Assembly: GCA_029624815.1 (NCBI GenBank)
Contig: JARSSH010000058.1
Location: forward strand, 1 to 52,275
Direction: 5' to 3'
DNA from: Candidatus Competibacter sp.
GTDB lineage: Bacteria > Pseudomonadota > Gammaproteobacteria > Competibacterales > Competibacteraceae
DNA: 52,275 nucleotides
How positions within the stretch are numbered: position 1 is the first letter of the stretch; the number at the start of each line of letters is the position of its first letter. The translations under genes were made by a program, and so were the position numbers. Below the pieces are notes generated by a model. That model was not told where the DNA came from. It saw nothing but the letters and a program-made list of their open reading frames with translations, and did no database searches. Shown here one piece after another: positions 33,213-43,266 of this stretch.

Positions 33213-33362
33213 CCACTGTTGCGTCGGATACGCCACGGGAAAGCCGGACAGTCGCCCCCCGCAACAGATTTTGCCCTGCATCGGACCCGCCGGCTTCTAT
33301 ACTCACTCGATAAATATGGCGACAGGGATTTCCACCGCGCTATCCGACCCGATGAGGGCAGT

Positions 33363-34115
33363 ATGATCCACGGCGTACTATTTGATCTGGAAGGCGTGCT
33401 GTACGTCGGTGGCCATCCTCTGCCCGGCGCCCGCGAAGCTCTGCTCAGCCTGCGCGCGGCCGGCGTTCCGGCCCGTTTCGTCACCAACTCCACCCGCCTG
33501 ACGCGCGGCGCGATCATCAACCGGCTGGCGCGGATTGGATTGGAGGTTTCGTTCCAACACTTGTTTACCCCAGTAGTCGCGGCCCGCAATTATCTGATCG
33601 CCCGCAAGCTGACGCCGCATTTGCTGGTGCATGCCGACATTCAGGGTGAGTTCGCCGATTTGCTGGGCGGACCGCCCGGCGCGGTGCTGCTCGGCGACGC
33701 CGGCAACGCCTTCAGCTACGAAGCGCTCAATCAATGCTTCCGGCTGCTGCTGGACGGCCTGCCGCTGCTGGTGATGGGTTCGAACCGTTATTTCCGCGAA
33801 AACGGCCAATTGAGCTTGGATATCGGTCCATTCATGGCCGCGCTGGAGTACGCCGCCGAAATGGAAGCCGTGGTTTTGGGCAAACCCTCGTCCGAGTTTT
33901 TCCTGGCGGCGGTCAACAGTCTCGACCTGCCGCCCCAGGATGTCGCGATGGTCGGCGACGACGCCGAGATGGACGTGTGCGGCGCGCTGGCGGCCGGACT
34001 GCGCGGCGTGCTGGTGCGCACCGGCAAGTACCGTCATGGCGACGAGGCCAAGGTCGTGCCTCACGGTGGCCGGGTGTTCGACGATCTCGACGCGGTGATC
34101 GATTACATTCTCTGA
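33363..34115 (+). CDS. HAD-IIA family hydrolase (LHPP-like)
   Basis: This 250-residue haloacid dehalogenase-type phosphatase has motif I FDLEGVLYVGG, motif II ARFVTNSTR, motif III in VLGKPSSEFF and motif IV VAMVGDDAEMDVCGA. The cap is the C2 type of subfamily IIA, and the protein resembles TIGR01458/LHPP proteins. The second acid of motif I is glutamate instead of aspartate (DLE). That residue acts as the general acid, so activity or substrate may be shifted. ATG 33363 follows GAGGG. The substrate is unknown. Confidence 0.85.
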   Translation: MIHGVLFDLEGVLYVGGHPLPGAREALLSLRAAGVPARFVTNSTRLTRGAIINRLARIGLEVSFQHLFTPVVAARNYLIARKLTPHLLVHADIQGEFADLLGGPPGAVLLGDAGNAFSYEALNQCFRLLLDGLPLLVMGSNRYFRENGQLSLDIGPFMAALEYAAEMEAVVLGKPSSEFFLAAVNSLDLPPQDVAMVGDDAEMDVCGALAAGLRGVLVRTGKYRHGDEAKVVPHGGRVFDDLDAVIDYIL

Positions 34116-34226
34116 AACACCGCTATTGCGGGTAGAATCCGCCCTCGTTCTCAATCCTTCCGCCGCTGGCGGTTCCGGAAAATCATTGGTCGACTCGCCC
34201 CCCTTCCGCACCGGATCGGAGTTCTC

Positions 34227-35177
34227 ATGCGCGTTCTGTTTCCCGATATCAAACCCTATTCTACTCAACGCCTTGCGGTGGACTCGCTGCATACCCTGCA
34301 TGTCGAGGAATGCGGCAGCCCCAGCGGCCTGCCGGTCCTGTTCCTGCACGGCGGCCCCGGCGCCGGTTGCGAGCCGATGCATCGGCGTTTCTTCGACCCG
34401 CGGCGCTACCGTATCGTGCTGTTCGACCAGCGTGGCAGCGGGCAATCCAGCCCGCATGCTGAACTGCGCGACAACACCACATGGCGCCTGGTGGCGGACA
34501 TCGAAAAACTGCGCGAACACCTCGATATCGACCGCTGGGTGGTGTTTGGCGGCTCCTGGGGCTCGACCCTGGCGTTGGCCTACGCCGAAACCCACCCGGA
34601 TCGGGTGCTGGGTCTGATCCTGCGCGGGGTGTTCCTGTGCCGCGACCAGGATATCCACTGGTTCTACCAGCACGGCGCCAACCGCCTGTTCCCCGACCTG
34701 TGGGAGCATTTTCTGGCGCCGATTCCGGCGGCGGAACAGCATGACTTGGTCCACGCCTACCACCGGCGGTTGACCGGCGCCGACGAACTGGAGCGGCTGC
34801 GGGCGGCCAGAGCCTGGTCGGTGTGGGAAGGCGCCACCCTGACCCTGGAAAGCAGCCCGGCCACGGTCGAGCACTTCAGCGATGCCCGCCGGGCGCTGAG
34901 CCTGGCTCGCATCGAGTGCCACTACTTCGTCAATCAGTGCTTCATGGAACCCGACCAGTTGCTGCGCGACGCCGGTCGGCTGCGCGCCATTCCCGGCGTC
35001 ATCGTTCACGGCCGCTACGATGTGGTCTGTCCGCCGGATAACGCCTGGGCGCTGCACCGGGCCTGGCCGGAAGCGGAACTGCGGATCGTCACGCCGGCCG
35101 GGCACGCCGCCAGCGAACCGGGCATCGTCGATGCGCTGATCACCGCCACCCAGGCGTTCGCCGATCGTTTGGCATGA
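34227..35177 (+). CDS. pip: Proline iminopeptidase
   Basis: This 316-residue alpha/beta hydrolase of peptidase family S33 has the oxyanion segment [22 protein letters not shown], and the nucleophile motif [13 protein letters not shown] (serine near residue 110). The acid is in GRYDVVCPP and the final histidine in PAGHAAS. It removes N-terminal proline from peptides in the cytoplasm. Its stop overlaps the start of dtd (ATGA). Confidence 0.94.
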   Translation: MRVLFPDIKPYSTQRLAVDSLHTLHVEECGSPSGLPVLFLHGGPGAGCEPMHRRFFDPRRYRIVLFDQRGSGQSSPHAELRDNTTWRLVADIEKLREHLDIDRWVVFGGSWGSTLALAYAETHPDRVLGLILRGVFLCRDQDIHWFYQHGANRLFPDLWEHFLAPIPAAEQHDLVHAYHRRLTGADELERLRAARAWSVWEGATLTLESSPATVEHFSDARRALSLARIECHYFVNQCFMEPDQLLRDAGRLRAIPGVIVHGRYDVVCPPDNAWALHRAWPEAELRIVTPAGHAASEPGIVDALITATQAFADRLA

Positions 35178-35629
35178 TCGGGCTGCTGCAACGGGTTACC
35201 GAGGCGCGGGTCGAGGTCGGCGGCGAAACCGTCGGAGCCATCGACGCCGGCCTGCTGGCGCTGATCGGGGTCGAGCGCGGCGATGCCGAGATCCAGGCCG
35301 ACCGGCTGCTGGAGCGTCTGCTTGGCTATCGGGTATTCGCCGACGCCGACGGAAAAATGAACCGGAGCCTGCGCGAGGCCGGCGGCGGATTGCTGCTGGT
35401 GCCGCAGTTCACCCTGGCGGCCGACACCCGCAAGGGCATGCGTCCCAGCTTCACCCCGGCCGCGCCGCCGGTCGAGGGCGAACGATTGTTCGGCTATCTA
35501 GTCGAACGGGCGCGATACCAGCACGCACCGGTCGCCACCGGCCGCTTCGGCGCGCACATGCGGGTCGGCCTGAGCAATGACGGCCCGGTGACTTTCTGGT
35601 TGCGAACGCCCCCGACCACCGTTGCTTAA
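35174..35629 (+). CDS. dtd: D-aminoacyl-tRNA deacylase
   Basis: This 151-residue protein has the DTD motifs [15 protein letters not shown] (the -SQxT- equivalent is PQFTL) and [20 protein letters not shown] (the -NxP-like NDGPVT). It opens with the typical [16 protein letters not shown]. It cleaves D-amino acids and glycine from mischarged tRNAs. It is translationally coupled to pip by a four-base overlap. Confidence 0.96.
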   Translation: MIGLLQRVTEARVEVGGETVGAIDAGLLALIGVERGDAEIQADRLLERLLGYRVFADADGKMNRSLREAGGGLLLVPQFTLAADTRKGMRPSFTPAAPPVEGERLFGYLVERARYQHAPVATGRFGAHMRVGLSNDGPVTFWLRTPPTTVA

Positions 35630-35660
35630 CCTGCCCTCCCTTCAGATCCTCGCCATCCGC

Positions 35661-38600
35661 ATGATCCCGCATTTCCCGTTTTTCCCCGGTACCGCATCGC
35701 GTACCGGAAGCTTGGTCCTGATCCTGTTGCTGGCGTCGCTCATGCTGGCGTCGAACGTCTGGGCGCAACCGACCGCGCTGGCGGCGACGCCGGCCGACCC
35801 CGCCAAAGTCGCCGATCGGCAGGCGGCGCGTCGGCAAGCCCTGACGCACGACCGGGAATCCGCCGAACAGTCTCGCCAGGATCTGCTGGCGCGGCTCGCC
35901 GATCTGCCGCGGCAGATGGAGGCGCTGCGCCCGGAGCAGATCGACGAGGCCATGCTGGAACAGACCCGAGTGGATGCGGAATCGGCGCGGTTGCGCCAGG
36001 AAAGCGCGCTGTCGGAACTGAGTAACAGCAGGCGGCGTATTGAAGACCTGCAAAAGGGGATCGGCGAACTGGAAGCGCGCGAGCAACTGCTGAAAAATCC
36101 CGCCAAGGATGCCGCCGAAGGGGCGGCGGACCGCGCCGAGCAACTGCGGCAGACCAGTCTGGCCCTGACCCAGCAGCGCGCCGATCTGGAGCTGGAGACC
36201 CTCAATCTGGCCAATCTGCGCGACCAGATCGACATCGCCAAGCTGCGCTTGAAACTGGCCGAACAGTGGCGGGAACGGATCGAACGGACCTTCCAGCAGC
36301 GCCAGGAACAAGGCCGGCAAAGCGCCCAAGCCGAACTGGTCGGTCGGTTGCAAACGGATCTCGCCACCCAACAGGATCGGGCCAACGCGCTGCGCCAGCG
36401 TCTGTCTCAGAATCAGGGCGCGCTGCCGCTGGCGCTGTGGCAACGCCTGGTCACGGAGCTGCGAACGGTCGAGGAGCACATCAATCTATTGAGTCTGGAT
36501 CGTCATCTGGCGGAGACCGCCAATGTGCTGGCCCGCCTGAAGGATCTGCCGAACAATGCCAGCACCGACCCGGACGATCTGCGGGACGCGCTCGAACAGC
36601 TTGCCGCGATGCGCGACGACCTGCGCCGCACCGAAGAACTGCTCCAGCGGAAAAGCACCGTCCACGAGCAACAGCGCCAAGTGATCGAGCGGCGCGAGGC
36701 GACGACGACGAACGACCGGCGGCTGCGCGGCGAGGAATTGCAACTGGCCGGCCAGTTGCTGACCGATCTAAGCCAGCGCGCCGGTCAGGCGCAGGATCAG
36801 TTGCTGCAACTCGGCGGGATCACGGTACAGCTCGACCAGAACTATCGGGAGCGCTTGCGGCGGGATCTGTTGACTCGTAAACCCTATCCGGAAACGGTCG
36901 ATGCCTGGCGGCAACTGCTGGAAGCCATGGCCACCGTGCCCCAGGTTCTGTTCTACCAGATCCAGCTCAGCCTGGAATCGACGATCCGGGCCCTGCTGGA
37001 TGCGACCGTGTTGCGCTGGGCGGTGCTGGCGGTGCTGGAGGGTATGCTGGTCTGGGGGCTGATGGCGGCCGGGCGCGGCTTGCGGCAGACCTCGCGCCGC
37101 CTCGGCGAGCAGCGTATCCAGGGCGACAGCTTCCTGCGCCAGTTGATCGCCAGCGCGCTGCTGCTGGCCCGGGCCAATCTGGGAGGCGCCGGCTGCGCGG
37201 CTGCCCTGCTGCTGCTGTTGTGGTTGGCCGAAGCCCCCCAGCCGGGGTTCGGTATCCTGATGACGCTGGCCCTGTCGTGGCTGGGAATCAAGCTGCCGGT
37301 TAGCCTGGCCTGGCTGCTGCTGGTTTCGCCGCGCCTGCCGGTCGAACAGCGGCAACCGGCGCTGTATCGCCAATTGTTCTGGACTCTGATCGGTGGCGGC
37401 GCGCTGGTCGCCCTGGTGGCGCTGGCGCATTTGAGCGATTTATCCGCCATGGTGGTCAACGCCTTCGACCGCCTGTTCATGCTCTACTGGTTTTGGGCCT
37501 TCCTGCCCGTGCTGCGCATCCGTCGGCTGGTGATGGACCTGCTCGGCGCCCTGTACGGGGAACGACTCTGGTTCGTGATGCTGCGCTTTGGCAGCCTGCT
37601 GCTGCCGCTGTCGCTGCTGGGCGCCGCCGTGCTGGGCTTGCTCGGCTACCTGCGGCTGGCCTGGCTGGTCGCCGGCTACCTGCTGATCTTCATCGCCGCG
37701 CTGGTGGGCTGGCTGCTGGCGCGCAGCCTGCTGAACGATTTGGCGGTGGCGCTCAAAAACTTTGCCGTGACTCATTCCGGCTACGGTTTGCTGTGGACTC
37801 AGGACATCATCACACCCCTGCACCGAATTCTGAATCTGCTGCTGTTTCTGGGTGCGTGGGTCGTGTTGTTCCGCGCCTACGGCTGGAACGGCGAATCCGC
37901 GGTGGTCGCCTCCATTCGGACTTTCCTGGAACGGCCACTGTTTATCGTGGGCGCGGCCGAGATCACCACCTGGCGCATTCTGATCACCGTCACCATCCTG
38001 CTGGTGGTGATCTGGCTGGGACAATGGAGCCGGGCGATCAGCTACCGCTGGGTGCTATCCCACATCAGCGATCTGGGTGTGCGCCACAGCCTGTCGGTCT
38101 TCGCCCAGTACGCCGTGGTGCTGGTCGGGTTGCTGTTCATCCTGCGGGTGGTCGGCATCGATCTCACCACCTTGGCGGTGTTTGCCGGGGCGGTGGGCGT
38201 CGGCATCGGACTGGGCATGCAGAGTCTGGCCAACAACTTCGTCAGCGGCCTGCTGCTGCTGATCGAGCGGCCGCTGCGCAGCGGCGATATCGTCCAGGTC
38301 GGCACTCACCTGGGCGAAGTCACCAGCATCGGCATGCGCTCGCTGACCGTGCAGACCTTCGACAACGAGTCGGTGATCATCCCCAATGCCGAGGTGATCG
38401 GCAGCGCCTTCACCAACTGGACGCACGGTGATCGGGTGCTCCGCACCATCCTGTGGGTCGGCATCAGCTACGATGCCGACCCCCATCAGGCGCAAAACAT
38501 CATCGAACGGATCCTGCGGGAGCATCCGGCGGTGCTGGCGGAGCCGGAGCCGTTGGCGCTACTTTGGGATTTCGCCGATTCCTCGGTAAAATTCCGCGTT

Positions 38601-38840
38601 CAGTATTTCATCGATCTGGGCCGGAATCACCTGCTGAAAACCCAAAATGAAATCCTGTTCTCGGTTTGGGACCGATTCAAGGAGTTCGGGATCCGCATCC
38701 CCTACCCGCAGCACGATCTTTATCTCAAGGAGTGGCCGGCGTCCGGTCCGGCCGGCTTGACGCCCCCCTTGCGCAATCCCGGTTCGCCATCCGGTGGCGC
38801 CGGCTCTCTCTCCACCCACCATACCGATGCCACTCGATGA
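35661..38840 (+). CDS. Large mechanosensitive channel of the MscS family (MscK-like)
   Basis: This 1059-residue protein has an N-terminal signal peptide ending near ASNVWAQP. A periplasmic region (about residues 40-430) is very rich in Gln/Arg/Glu coiled coil, and about ten membrane helices follow (about 450-870). The MscS pore helix and beta domain come last: FAGAVGVGIGLGMQSLANNF, RSGDIVQVG, GEVTSIGMRSLTVQTFDNES and IPNAEVIGSAFTNWT. The layout matches MscK/KefA, which releases solutes at hypo-osmotic shock and responds to K+. The start at 35661 gives a proper signal peptide; a TTG at 35622 would overlap dtd. Its stop overlaps the start of the next gene. Confidence 0.9.
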   Translation: MIPHFPFFPGTASRTGSLVLILLLASLMLASNVWAQPTALAATPADPAKVADRQAARRQALTHDRESAEQSRQDLLARLADLPRQMEALRPEQIDEAMLEQTRVDAESARLRQESALSELSNSRRRIEDLQKGIGELEAREQLLKNPAKDAAEGAADRAEQLRQTSLALTQQRADLELETLNLANLRDQIDIAKLRLKLAEQWRERIERTFQQRQEQGRQSAQAELVGRLQTDLATQQDRANALRQRLSQNQGALPLALWQRLVTELRTVEEHINLLSLDRHLAETANVLARLKDLPNNASTDPDDLRDALEQLAAMRDDLRRTEELLQRKSTVHEQQRQVIERREATTTNDRRLRGEELQLAGQLLTDLSQRAGQAQDQLLQLGGITVQLDQNYRERLRRDLLTRKPYPETVDAWRQLLEAMATVPQVLFYQIQLSLESTIRALLDATVLRWAVLAVLEGMLVWGLMAAGRGLRQTSRRLGEQRIQGDSFLRQLIASALLLARANLGGAGCAAALLLLLWLAEAPQPGFGILMTLALSWLGIKLPVSLAWLLLVSPRLPVEQRQPALYRQLFWTLIGGGALVALVALAHLSDLSAMVVNAFDRLFMLYWFWAFLPVLRIRRLVMDLLGALYGERLWFVMLRFGSLLLPLSLLGAAVLGLLGYLRLAWLVAGYLLIFIAALVGWLLARSLLNDLAVALKNFAVTHSGYGLLWTQDIITPLHRILNLLLFLGAWVVLFRAYGWNGESAVVASIRTFLERPLFIVGAAEITTWRILITVTILLVVIWLGQWSRAISYRWVLSHISDLGVRHSLSVFAQYAVVLVGLLFILRVVGIDLTTLAVFAGAVGVGIGLGMQSLANNFVSGLLLLIERPLRSGDIVQVGTHLGEVTSIGMRSLTVQTFDNESVIIPNAEVIGSAFTNWTHGDRVLRTILWVGISYDADPHQAQNIIERILREHPAVLAEPEPLALLWDFADSSVKFRVQYFIDLGRNHLLKTQNEILFSVWDRFKEFGIRIPYPQHDLYLKEWPASGPAGLTPPLRNPGSPSGGAGSLSTHHTDATR

Positions 38841-39367
38841 AAACGATTGAATTCCTTCTCGAACGCTTCATCCTGCTCAGCCGCTGGCTGCTGGCGCCGC
38901 TGTATTTGGCGCTGATCGCCATCCTGATTCTGTTCGCGGTCAAGGCTTACCAGGAGGTGATCCATCTGTTCGCCGCCATTGCCACGATCACCGAGGCCGA
39001 TCTGGTATTGGCGGCACTGGCGCTGATCGATCTGGCCCTGGTCGCCAACCTGCTGGTGATGGTGGTGCTCAGCAGCTACGAGACGTTCGTATCCAATCTC
39101 GATGTGCGCGAAGGGCAGGAAAAACCGCCTTGGCTGGGCAAGATCGACGCGGCGACCATCAAGATCAAGCTGGCGGTCGCCATCGTCGCCATTTCGTCCA
39201 TTCATCTGCTCAAGGCGTTCATGACCGCCCCACCCCAGAATGGAGATCAGCCTTTATGGGATAACCAATTATTCTGGCTGGTGGTTATCCATCTGACTTT
39301 CGTGCTGTCGGCGTTGCTGATGGCGGTGATCGACCGTATCGCCTTCGCCCCGCACCGTAGCCATTGA
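38837..39367 (+). CDS. yqhA: UPF0114 / YqhA family membrane protein
   Basis: This 176-residue protein has about four hydrophobic helices. The family segments are LERFILLSRWLLAPLYLALI near the N-terminus, DLALVANLLVMVVLSSYETFV in the middle and KIKLAVAIVAISSIHLLKAF further on. The function of UPF0114 is not established. Its ATG overlaps the stop of the mechanosensitive channel gene (ATGA), so it is co-translated and may assist or accompany the channel. That link is inferred from position only. Confidence 0.9.
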   Translation: MKTIEFLLERFILLSRWLLAPLYLALIAILILFAVKAYQEVIHLFAAIATITEADLVLAALALIDLALVANLLVMVVLSSYETFVSNLDVREGQEKPPWLGKIDAATIKIKLAVAIVAISSIHLLKAFMTAPPQNGDQPLWDNQLFWLVVIHLTFVLSALLMAVIDRIAFAPHRSH

Positions 39368-39374
39368 ATGTGGC

Positions 39375-40253
39375 TCAAAGACCGTGCCGGCCGACCCAGT
39401 CGCGGGCGAACTGCCAAGCGACCCGGCCGCTACGCGAGCCGCGCTGCAACGCCCATTGCAACGCCTGTTGGCGGGTGGCCTCGTCCAAGCCCGCCGGCCA
39501 TCCCAACTGTTCCAGCCAATGGCCGACGATGGCCAGATAGTCGTCCTGACCGAATGGGTGAAACGATAGCCATAGCCCGAACCGCTCCGACAGCGAGATT
39601 TTTTCCTCCACCGCCTCGCCGTGGTGCAACTCACCGTCGATGATACGGGCATCCTCGTTTTCCCGCCGGTATTCGGGCAGCAGGTGGCGGCGATTGGAGG
39701 TGGCGCAGAGCAACACGTTGTCGGGCGCGGCGCTGATCGAACCGTCCAGCATCGCCTTGAGCGCCTTGTAGCTGGGGTCGTCGGCTTCGAACGATAGATC
39801 GTCGCAATAAAGCAGGAACCGCTCCGGTCGCTCGAACAGGGGATCGACGATGTCGGGCAGGTCGATGAGATCCTGCTTGTCCACTTCGATCAGACGCAAG
39901 CCACGCTCGGCGTACTCGTTGAGCAGGGCCTTGACCAGCGAGGATTTGCCGGTGCCGCGCGCCCCCCACAGCAGCGCGTTGTTGCAGGGCCGTCCGGCCA
40001 GAAACTGCCGCACGTTCAGATCCAGGGCCGTTTTCTGCCGGTCGATCCGCCGCAAATCGGCCAGCCGCAGGCGGTGAGGATGCCGTACCGGCCGCAGGGC
40101 GCCGCGCTGGCCGATCCGCCGCCAGCGGAACGCACGGTCGCATTCCCAGTCCGGCGACTCCGGCGCCGCCGGCAAGCCCTGCTCCAGCCGTTCGAGCGCG
40201 AATGCCAGCCGTTCGGCCAGCGCGCGTTCGAGCGACAGCGTGACCGGCGGCAT
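39375..40253 (-). CDS. DUF815 family AAA ATPase
   Basis: This 292-residue protein has the P-loop LLWGARGTGKSSLVKALL (about residues 94-111), a Walker B-like FLLYCDDLSFE, and the family block LCATSNRRHLLPEY followed by ISLSERFGLWLSF. DUF815 ATPases are soluble, widespread in proteobacteria and without a proven role. It starts five bases after the stop of prc, so it belongs to the NYN-prc-DUF815 operon. It converges on yqhA. Confidence 0.9.
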   Translation of the reverse strand: MPPVTLSLERALAERLAFALERLEQGLPAAPESPDWECDRAFRWRRIGQRGALRPVRHPHRLRLADLRRIDRQKTALDLNVRQFLAGRPCNNALLWGARGTGKSSLVKALLNEYAERGLRLIEVDKQDLIDLPDIVDPLFERPERFLLYCDDLSFEADDPSYKALKAMLDGSISAAPDNVLLCATSNRRHLLPEYRRENEDARIIDGELHHGEAVEEKISLSERFGLWLSFHPFGQDDYLAIVGHWLEQLGWPAGLDEATRQQALQWALQRGSRSGRVAWQFARDWVGRHGL

Positions 40254-40258
40254 GGCTG

Positions 40259-42376
40259 CTAGCGGCTCCCCATGACCACAGTGCTTTTTGTGTCCGACGC
40301 GCTGGCCAGCACAACCAGATCGGCGACGATGCGCGCGCTTTCGTCCAGGGCCGCATCCGGAATCGCGCTGTCCTTGCCGATCGGGATCTCGTCGCCCGCC
40401 TTGAGCGGCGGCAAGTCCTTGGCGGCGCGGTAGCGGTTCTCTCGATCGCGCTGCCAGTTTTCGATGCGCTCGTGCTCGGCCCGACGCTGTTTCTCCTGTA
40501 GCGAGACGGTGGTTTTGTCCCGCTGCTGCCTGGTGAAATCGAGGTCGCGCAGAAACGCCCGATAATCCGGATCGCTGGCGGCGCGTTCCTGGTGCCGTCG
40601 CGCCAGCTCCGGAACCAGCGCCGTCAGATTCCGGCTGCCACGGTAGCGGGTGGGGGCGATTTCGTCCCAGGGCAACGCGTTCTTTTGGGCGCTCTCGCCG
40701 ATTTCCTCGCTATCCACCACCGAGGGAATGGCGATATCCGGCCGAACTCCGCGATGCTGAGTGCTGCTGCCGTTGATGCGATAGAATTTGGCAATGGTCA
40801 GCTTCAACTGGCCCTGCGGATCCTTGGCCCGGGTCAAGCGGTTCAGATCCACCAGGGTCTGCACCGTGCCCTTGCCGAAGGTCGGATCGCCGATGACAAC
40901 GCCGCGGCCATAGTCCTGAATGGCGCCGGCGAAGATCTCCGAGGCCGAAGCGCTGGCGTGATCCACCAGCACCGCCAGCGGCCCGCCGTAAAGCCGGCCA
41001 CCTTCGTTGTCCTGCTCGATTTCCACCCGGCCGCTGGCGTTTTTGACCTGCACCACAGGCCCATCGCCGATGAACAGGCCGGTCAAATCCACCGCTTCCT
41101 GCAGGGAACCGCCGCCGTTCTCGCGTAGATCCAGCACCAGTCCGTCAATTTTGCCGTCCAGATCATTCAGCAACTGCCGAACATCGCGAGTGGTGCTGCG
41201 ATAATCCTCGACTCCGCGCCGGGCGGCTTCGAAATCGCTGTAGAACGCCGGAACGGTGATGACGCCGATCCGCGACTCGCGGCCTTCGGGGCCTCGCACC
41301 ACCTTAATCTCGCTCTTGGCGGCCTGTTTCTCCAGCTTGATGGTGTCGCGGACCAGCCGCACGGTTTTCTCGGCCGCGGTCGCGCCGGCCTTGCCGGGCA
41401 GCACTTTCAGGCGCACCACCGTACCGCGCTGGCCGCGGATGCGCTCGACCACATCGTCCAGCCGCCAGCCGACCACATCCACCCATGGGCCGTTGTCGCC
41501 CTGCGCCACCGCGACGATTTTATCGGCCGCCTTGATTTGCTGGCTGAGATCGGCCGGGCCGCCGGTCACCAGTTCGACCACCGTCACCTGTTCGTCCTCC
41601 ATCCGCAGCACGCAGCCGATGCCCTCCAGCGACAGGCGCATCTGGATGTTGAAATTCTCGGTGTTGCGCGGCGAGAAATAGGCGGTGTGTGGATCGAAGG
41701 CCTGCGCGACCGCGTTCATGTACAACTGGAACACGTCGTCGCTGCTGGATTGCCGCGCCTGGTGCAAGCGGTTGTCGTAGCGCTTGCTCAGCAACTCGCG
41801 GGCGGCGGCCTGATCCTTGCCGGACAGGATTAGAGTCAACATCTCGTGCTTCAGCCGCTTGCGCCAGATTTCATCCAGCTCGGCCGGGTTGGCGGCCCAA
41901 GGCGCGTTTTTGCGGTCCACATTCAGGGATTCGTCCACATCGAAACGAAACTCCTTATCCAGCAGGGACTGGATGCGGGCGGTTCGCTCCGTCAACCGGC
42001 GCAGGTAGACGTTGAAAATGTCGTAGGCCGGGCGCAGATCCCCTTTCTTCAGGGCATCGTCCAGAGTATTTCGATACTGCTCGAAACCGGCGATATCGCT
42101 GGCCAGAAAATAGGAGCGGCTGAAATCGAGATCATCGAGATACGTGGTCAGAATGAGCGCGGACAACCGGTCGTCCAGGCTACTCTGTCGGTAATGGTGC
42201 TGGGACAACAGTTCGGCGATGGTCCGGTCCAGCGAGGCATGCCGGGCCGCCGGCATCAGGTCGCCGCTGGCGCCGTCCGTGCTGGGAGCGGTCGATTTGG
42301 CGAATGCCCCCGGAGCGCCTAGAACCAAAACCAGCGGCAGCAGGATCAGAAACTTCAGAGCGCGAATGTTGTGCAT
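40259..42376 (-). CDS. prc: Tail-specific protease Prc (C-terminal processing peptidase)
   Basis: This 705-residue protein has a signal peptide (about residues 1-26) and a helical N-terminal domain. A PDZ domain (about 225-310, with LEGIGCVLRMEDEQVTVVEL) precedes the S41 protease core. The catalytic serine is in HASASASEIFAGAIQDYGRG (near 476) and the lysine in FGKGTVQTL (near 501). A C-terminal helical domain ends the protein. In the periplasm Prc trims penicillin-binding protein 3 and degrades peptidoglycan hydrolases with its adaptor NlpI. The start at 42376 gives a good signal sequence and has GAGAGA upstream. Confidence 0.95.
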   Translation of the reverse strand: MHNIRALKFLILLPLVLVLGAPGAFAKSTAPSTDGASGDLMPAARHASLDRTIAELLSQHHYRQSSLDDRLSALILTTYLDDLDFSRSYFLASDIAGFEQYRNTLDDALKKGDLRPAYDIFNVYLRRLTERTARIQSLLDKEFRFDVDESLNVDRKNAPWAANPAELDEIWRKRLKHEMLTLILSGKDQAAARELLSKRYDNRLHQARQSSSDDVFQLYMNAVAQAFDPHTAYFSPRNTENFNIQMRLSLEGIGCVLRMEDEQVTVVELVTGGPADLSQQIKAADKIVAVAQGDNGPWVDVVGWRLDDVVERIRGQRGTVVRLKVLPGKAGATAAEKTVRLVRDTIKLEKQAAKSEIKVVRGPEGRESRIGVITVPAFYSDFEAARRGVEDYRSTTRDVRQLLNDLDGKIDGLVLDLRENGGGSLQEAVDLTGLFIGDGPVVQVKNASGRVEIEQDNEGGRLYGGPLAVLVDHASASASEIFAGAIQDYGRGVVIGDPTFGKGTVQTLVDLNRLTRAKDPQGQLKLTIAKFYRINGSSTQHRGVRPDIAIPSVVDSEEIGESAQKNALPWDEIAPTRYRGSRNLTALVPELARRHQERAASDPDYRAFLRDLDFTRQQRDKTTVSLQEKQRRAEHERIENWQRDRENRYRAAKDLPPLKAGDEIPIGKDSAIPDAALDESARIVADLVVLASASDTKSTVVMGSR

Positions 42377-42420
42377 GCTATCTCTCGACGAAAACGGTCC
42401 TCGAACGCCACTTTCCCTCA

Positions 42421-43266
42421 TCAGGACGAGATGGGATGGACCAGAACGATATCGGTGGCAACCGGTTGCTTGCCGTTCGGTTCGGCCAGGGTGAACTCGA
42501 AGAGGTGGTTGCGGGACGGCAGCTTCATGACGTTGAAGCCATCCGGCAGGCTGGAGTCATGAAAAAACGCCGTTCGGTAGGGGGAGTCGGGATCGCGGGA
42601 ATCGGTTTTCCACAGATATTGCGACAGCTTGACCAGAAACCGCATGAAGCCAAAACTCTTGTTGTCGTCGTGGTGGTAGCAGTAGCCGCGCACCCGCGAA
42701 CCCATCGCGCCCCACATGGGCGCCGCGTAATCGTCGCCGCGAGTCGGCAGCAAACCCGGCACTAGATAGCCGGATACGTACATGTCCGCTTCCCGGCGCA
42801 GTTCCTCCGACACGTTGTCGAAGGCCAGCACCTCGACTCGACAACCCTTGTTTTGCAGGGCGCGGACCACCTGCACGAAATCGCCGTCGCCGGTCGCCAG
42901 CAGCACCCGGTCCAGATTTTCCGATTGCAGCAGCACGTCCACGGCCATGTCGAGATCGGCGTTGGCCTTGCCGTAGCGGTTGCCGGCCTCGTCCTGGAAC
43001 CACTTGACCCGCTTTTCGATGACCTTGTATCCCAACTCGCGCAGGGCGGACTGGTAGGCGCGGGCCTTGTCACGATAGGTCGTGTTGGTTTCGGCGCGTT
43101 CCTCGTCGTAGGACAGATAAACGTTTAGGCGCAGCGGCTCGGCGTGATCGCGGCAGGCGAATTCGCGTAGGATGTCGTATTGCATGCGTTGGCCGCCGTT
43201 GCGTGAAATATTGGCGGCGTCTACGTAAACGCCAACCTTGGCATGAGATTTGATATCGATGGTCAT
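42421..43266 (-). CDS. NYN-domain (LabA/DUF88-like) protein
   Basis: This 281-residue protein has an N-terminal NYN/PIN-like nuclease domain (about residues 10-170). Conserved acids are in VGVYVDAANISRN, ANADLDMAVDVLL and VLLATGDGDFVQVVRAL. The C-terminal domain (about 190-281) is not one I recognise. NYN proteins are thought to be RNA-processing nucleases. It is the first gene of a three-gene unit with prc and the DUF815 ATPase, 44 bases before prc. The RNA link to a periplasmic protease is unexplained. Confidence 0.87.
   Translation of the reverse strand: MTIDIKSHAKVGVYVDAANISRNGGQRMQYDILREFACRDHAEPLRLNVYLSYDEERAETNTTYRDKARAYQSALRELGYKVIEKRVKWFQDEAGNRYGKANADLDMAVDVLLQSENLDRVLLATGDGDFVQVVRALQNKGCRVEVLAFDNVSEELRREADMYVSGYLVPGLLPTRGDDYAAPMWGAMGSRVRGYCYHHDDNKSFGFMRFLVKLSQYLWKTDSRDPDSPYRTAFFHDSSLPDGFNVMKLPSRNHLFEFTLAEPNGKQPVATDIVLVHPISS

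Noticed and set aside
33378-35105. A 575-residue open frame on the minus strand opposite the HAD hydrolase and pip genes
   Set aside because: It is antisense to two clear genes, is glutamine/arginine-rich low-quality sequence and has no family motifs. This is a GC-rich shadow frame.
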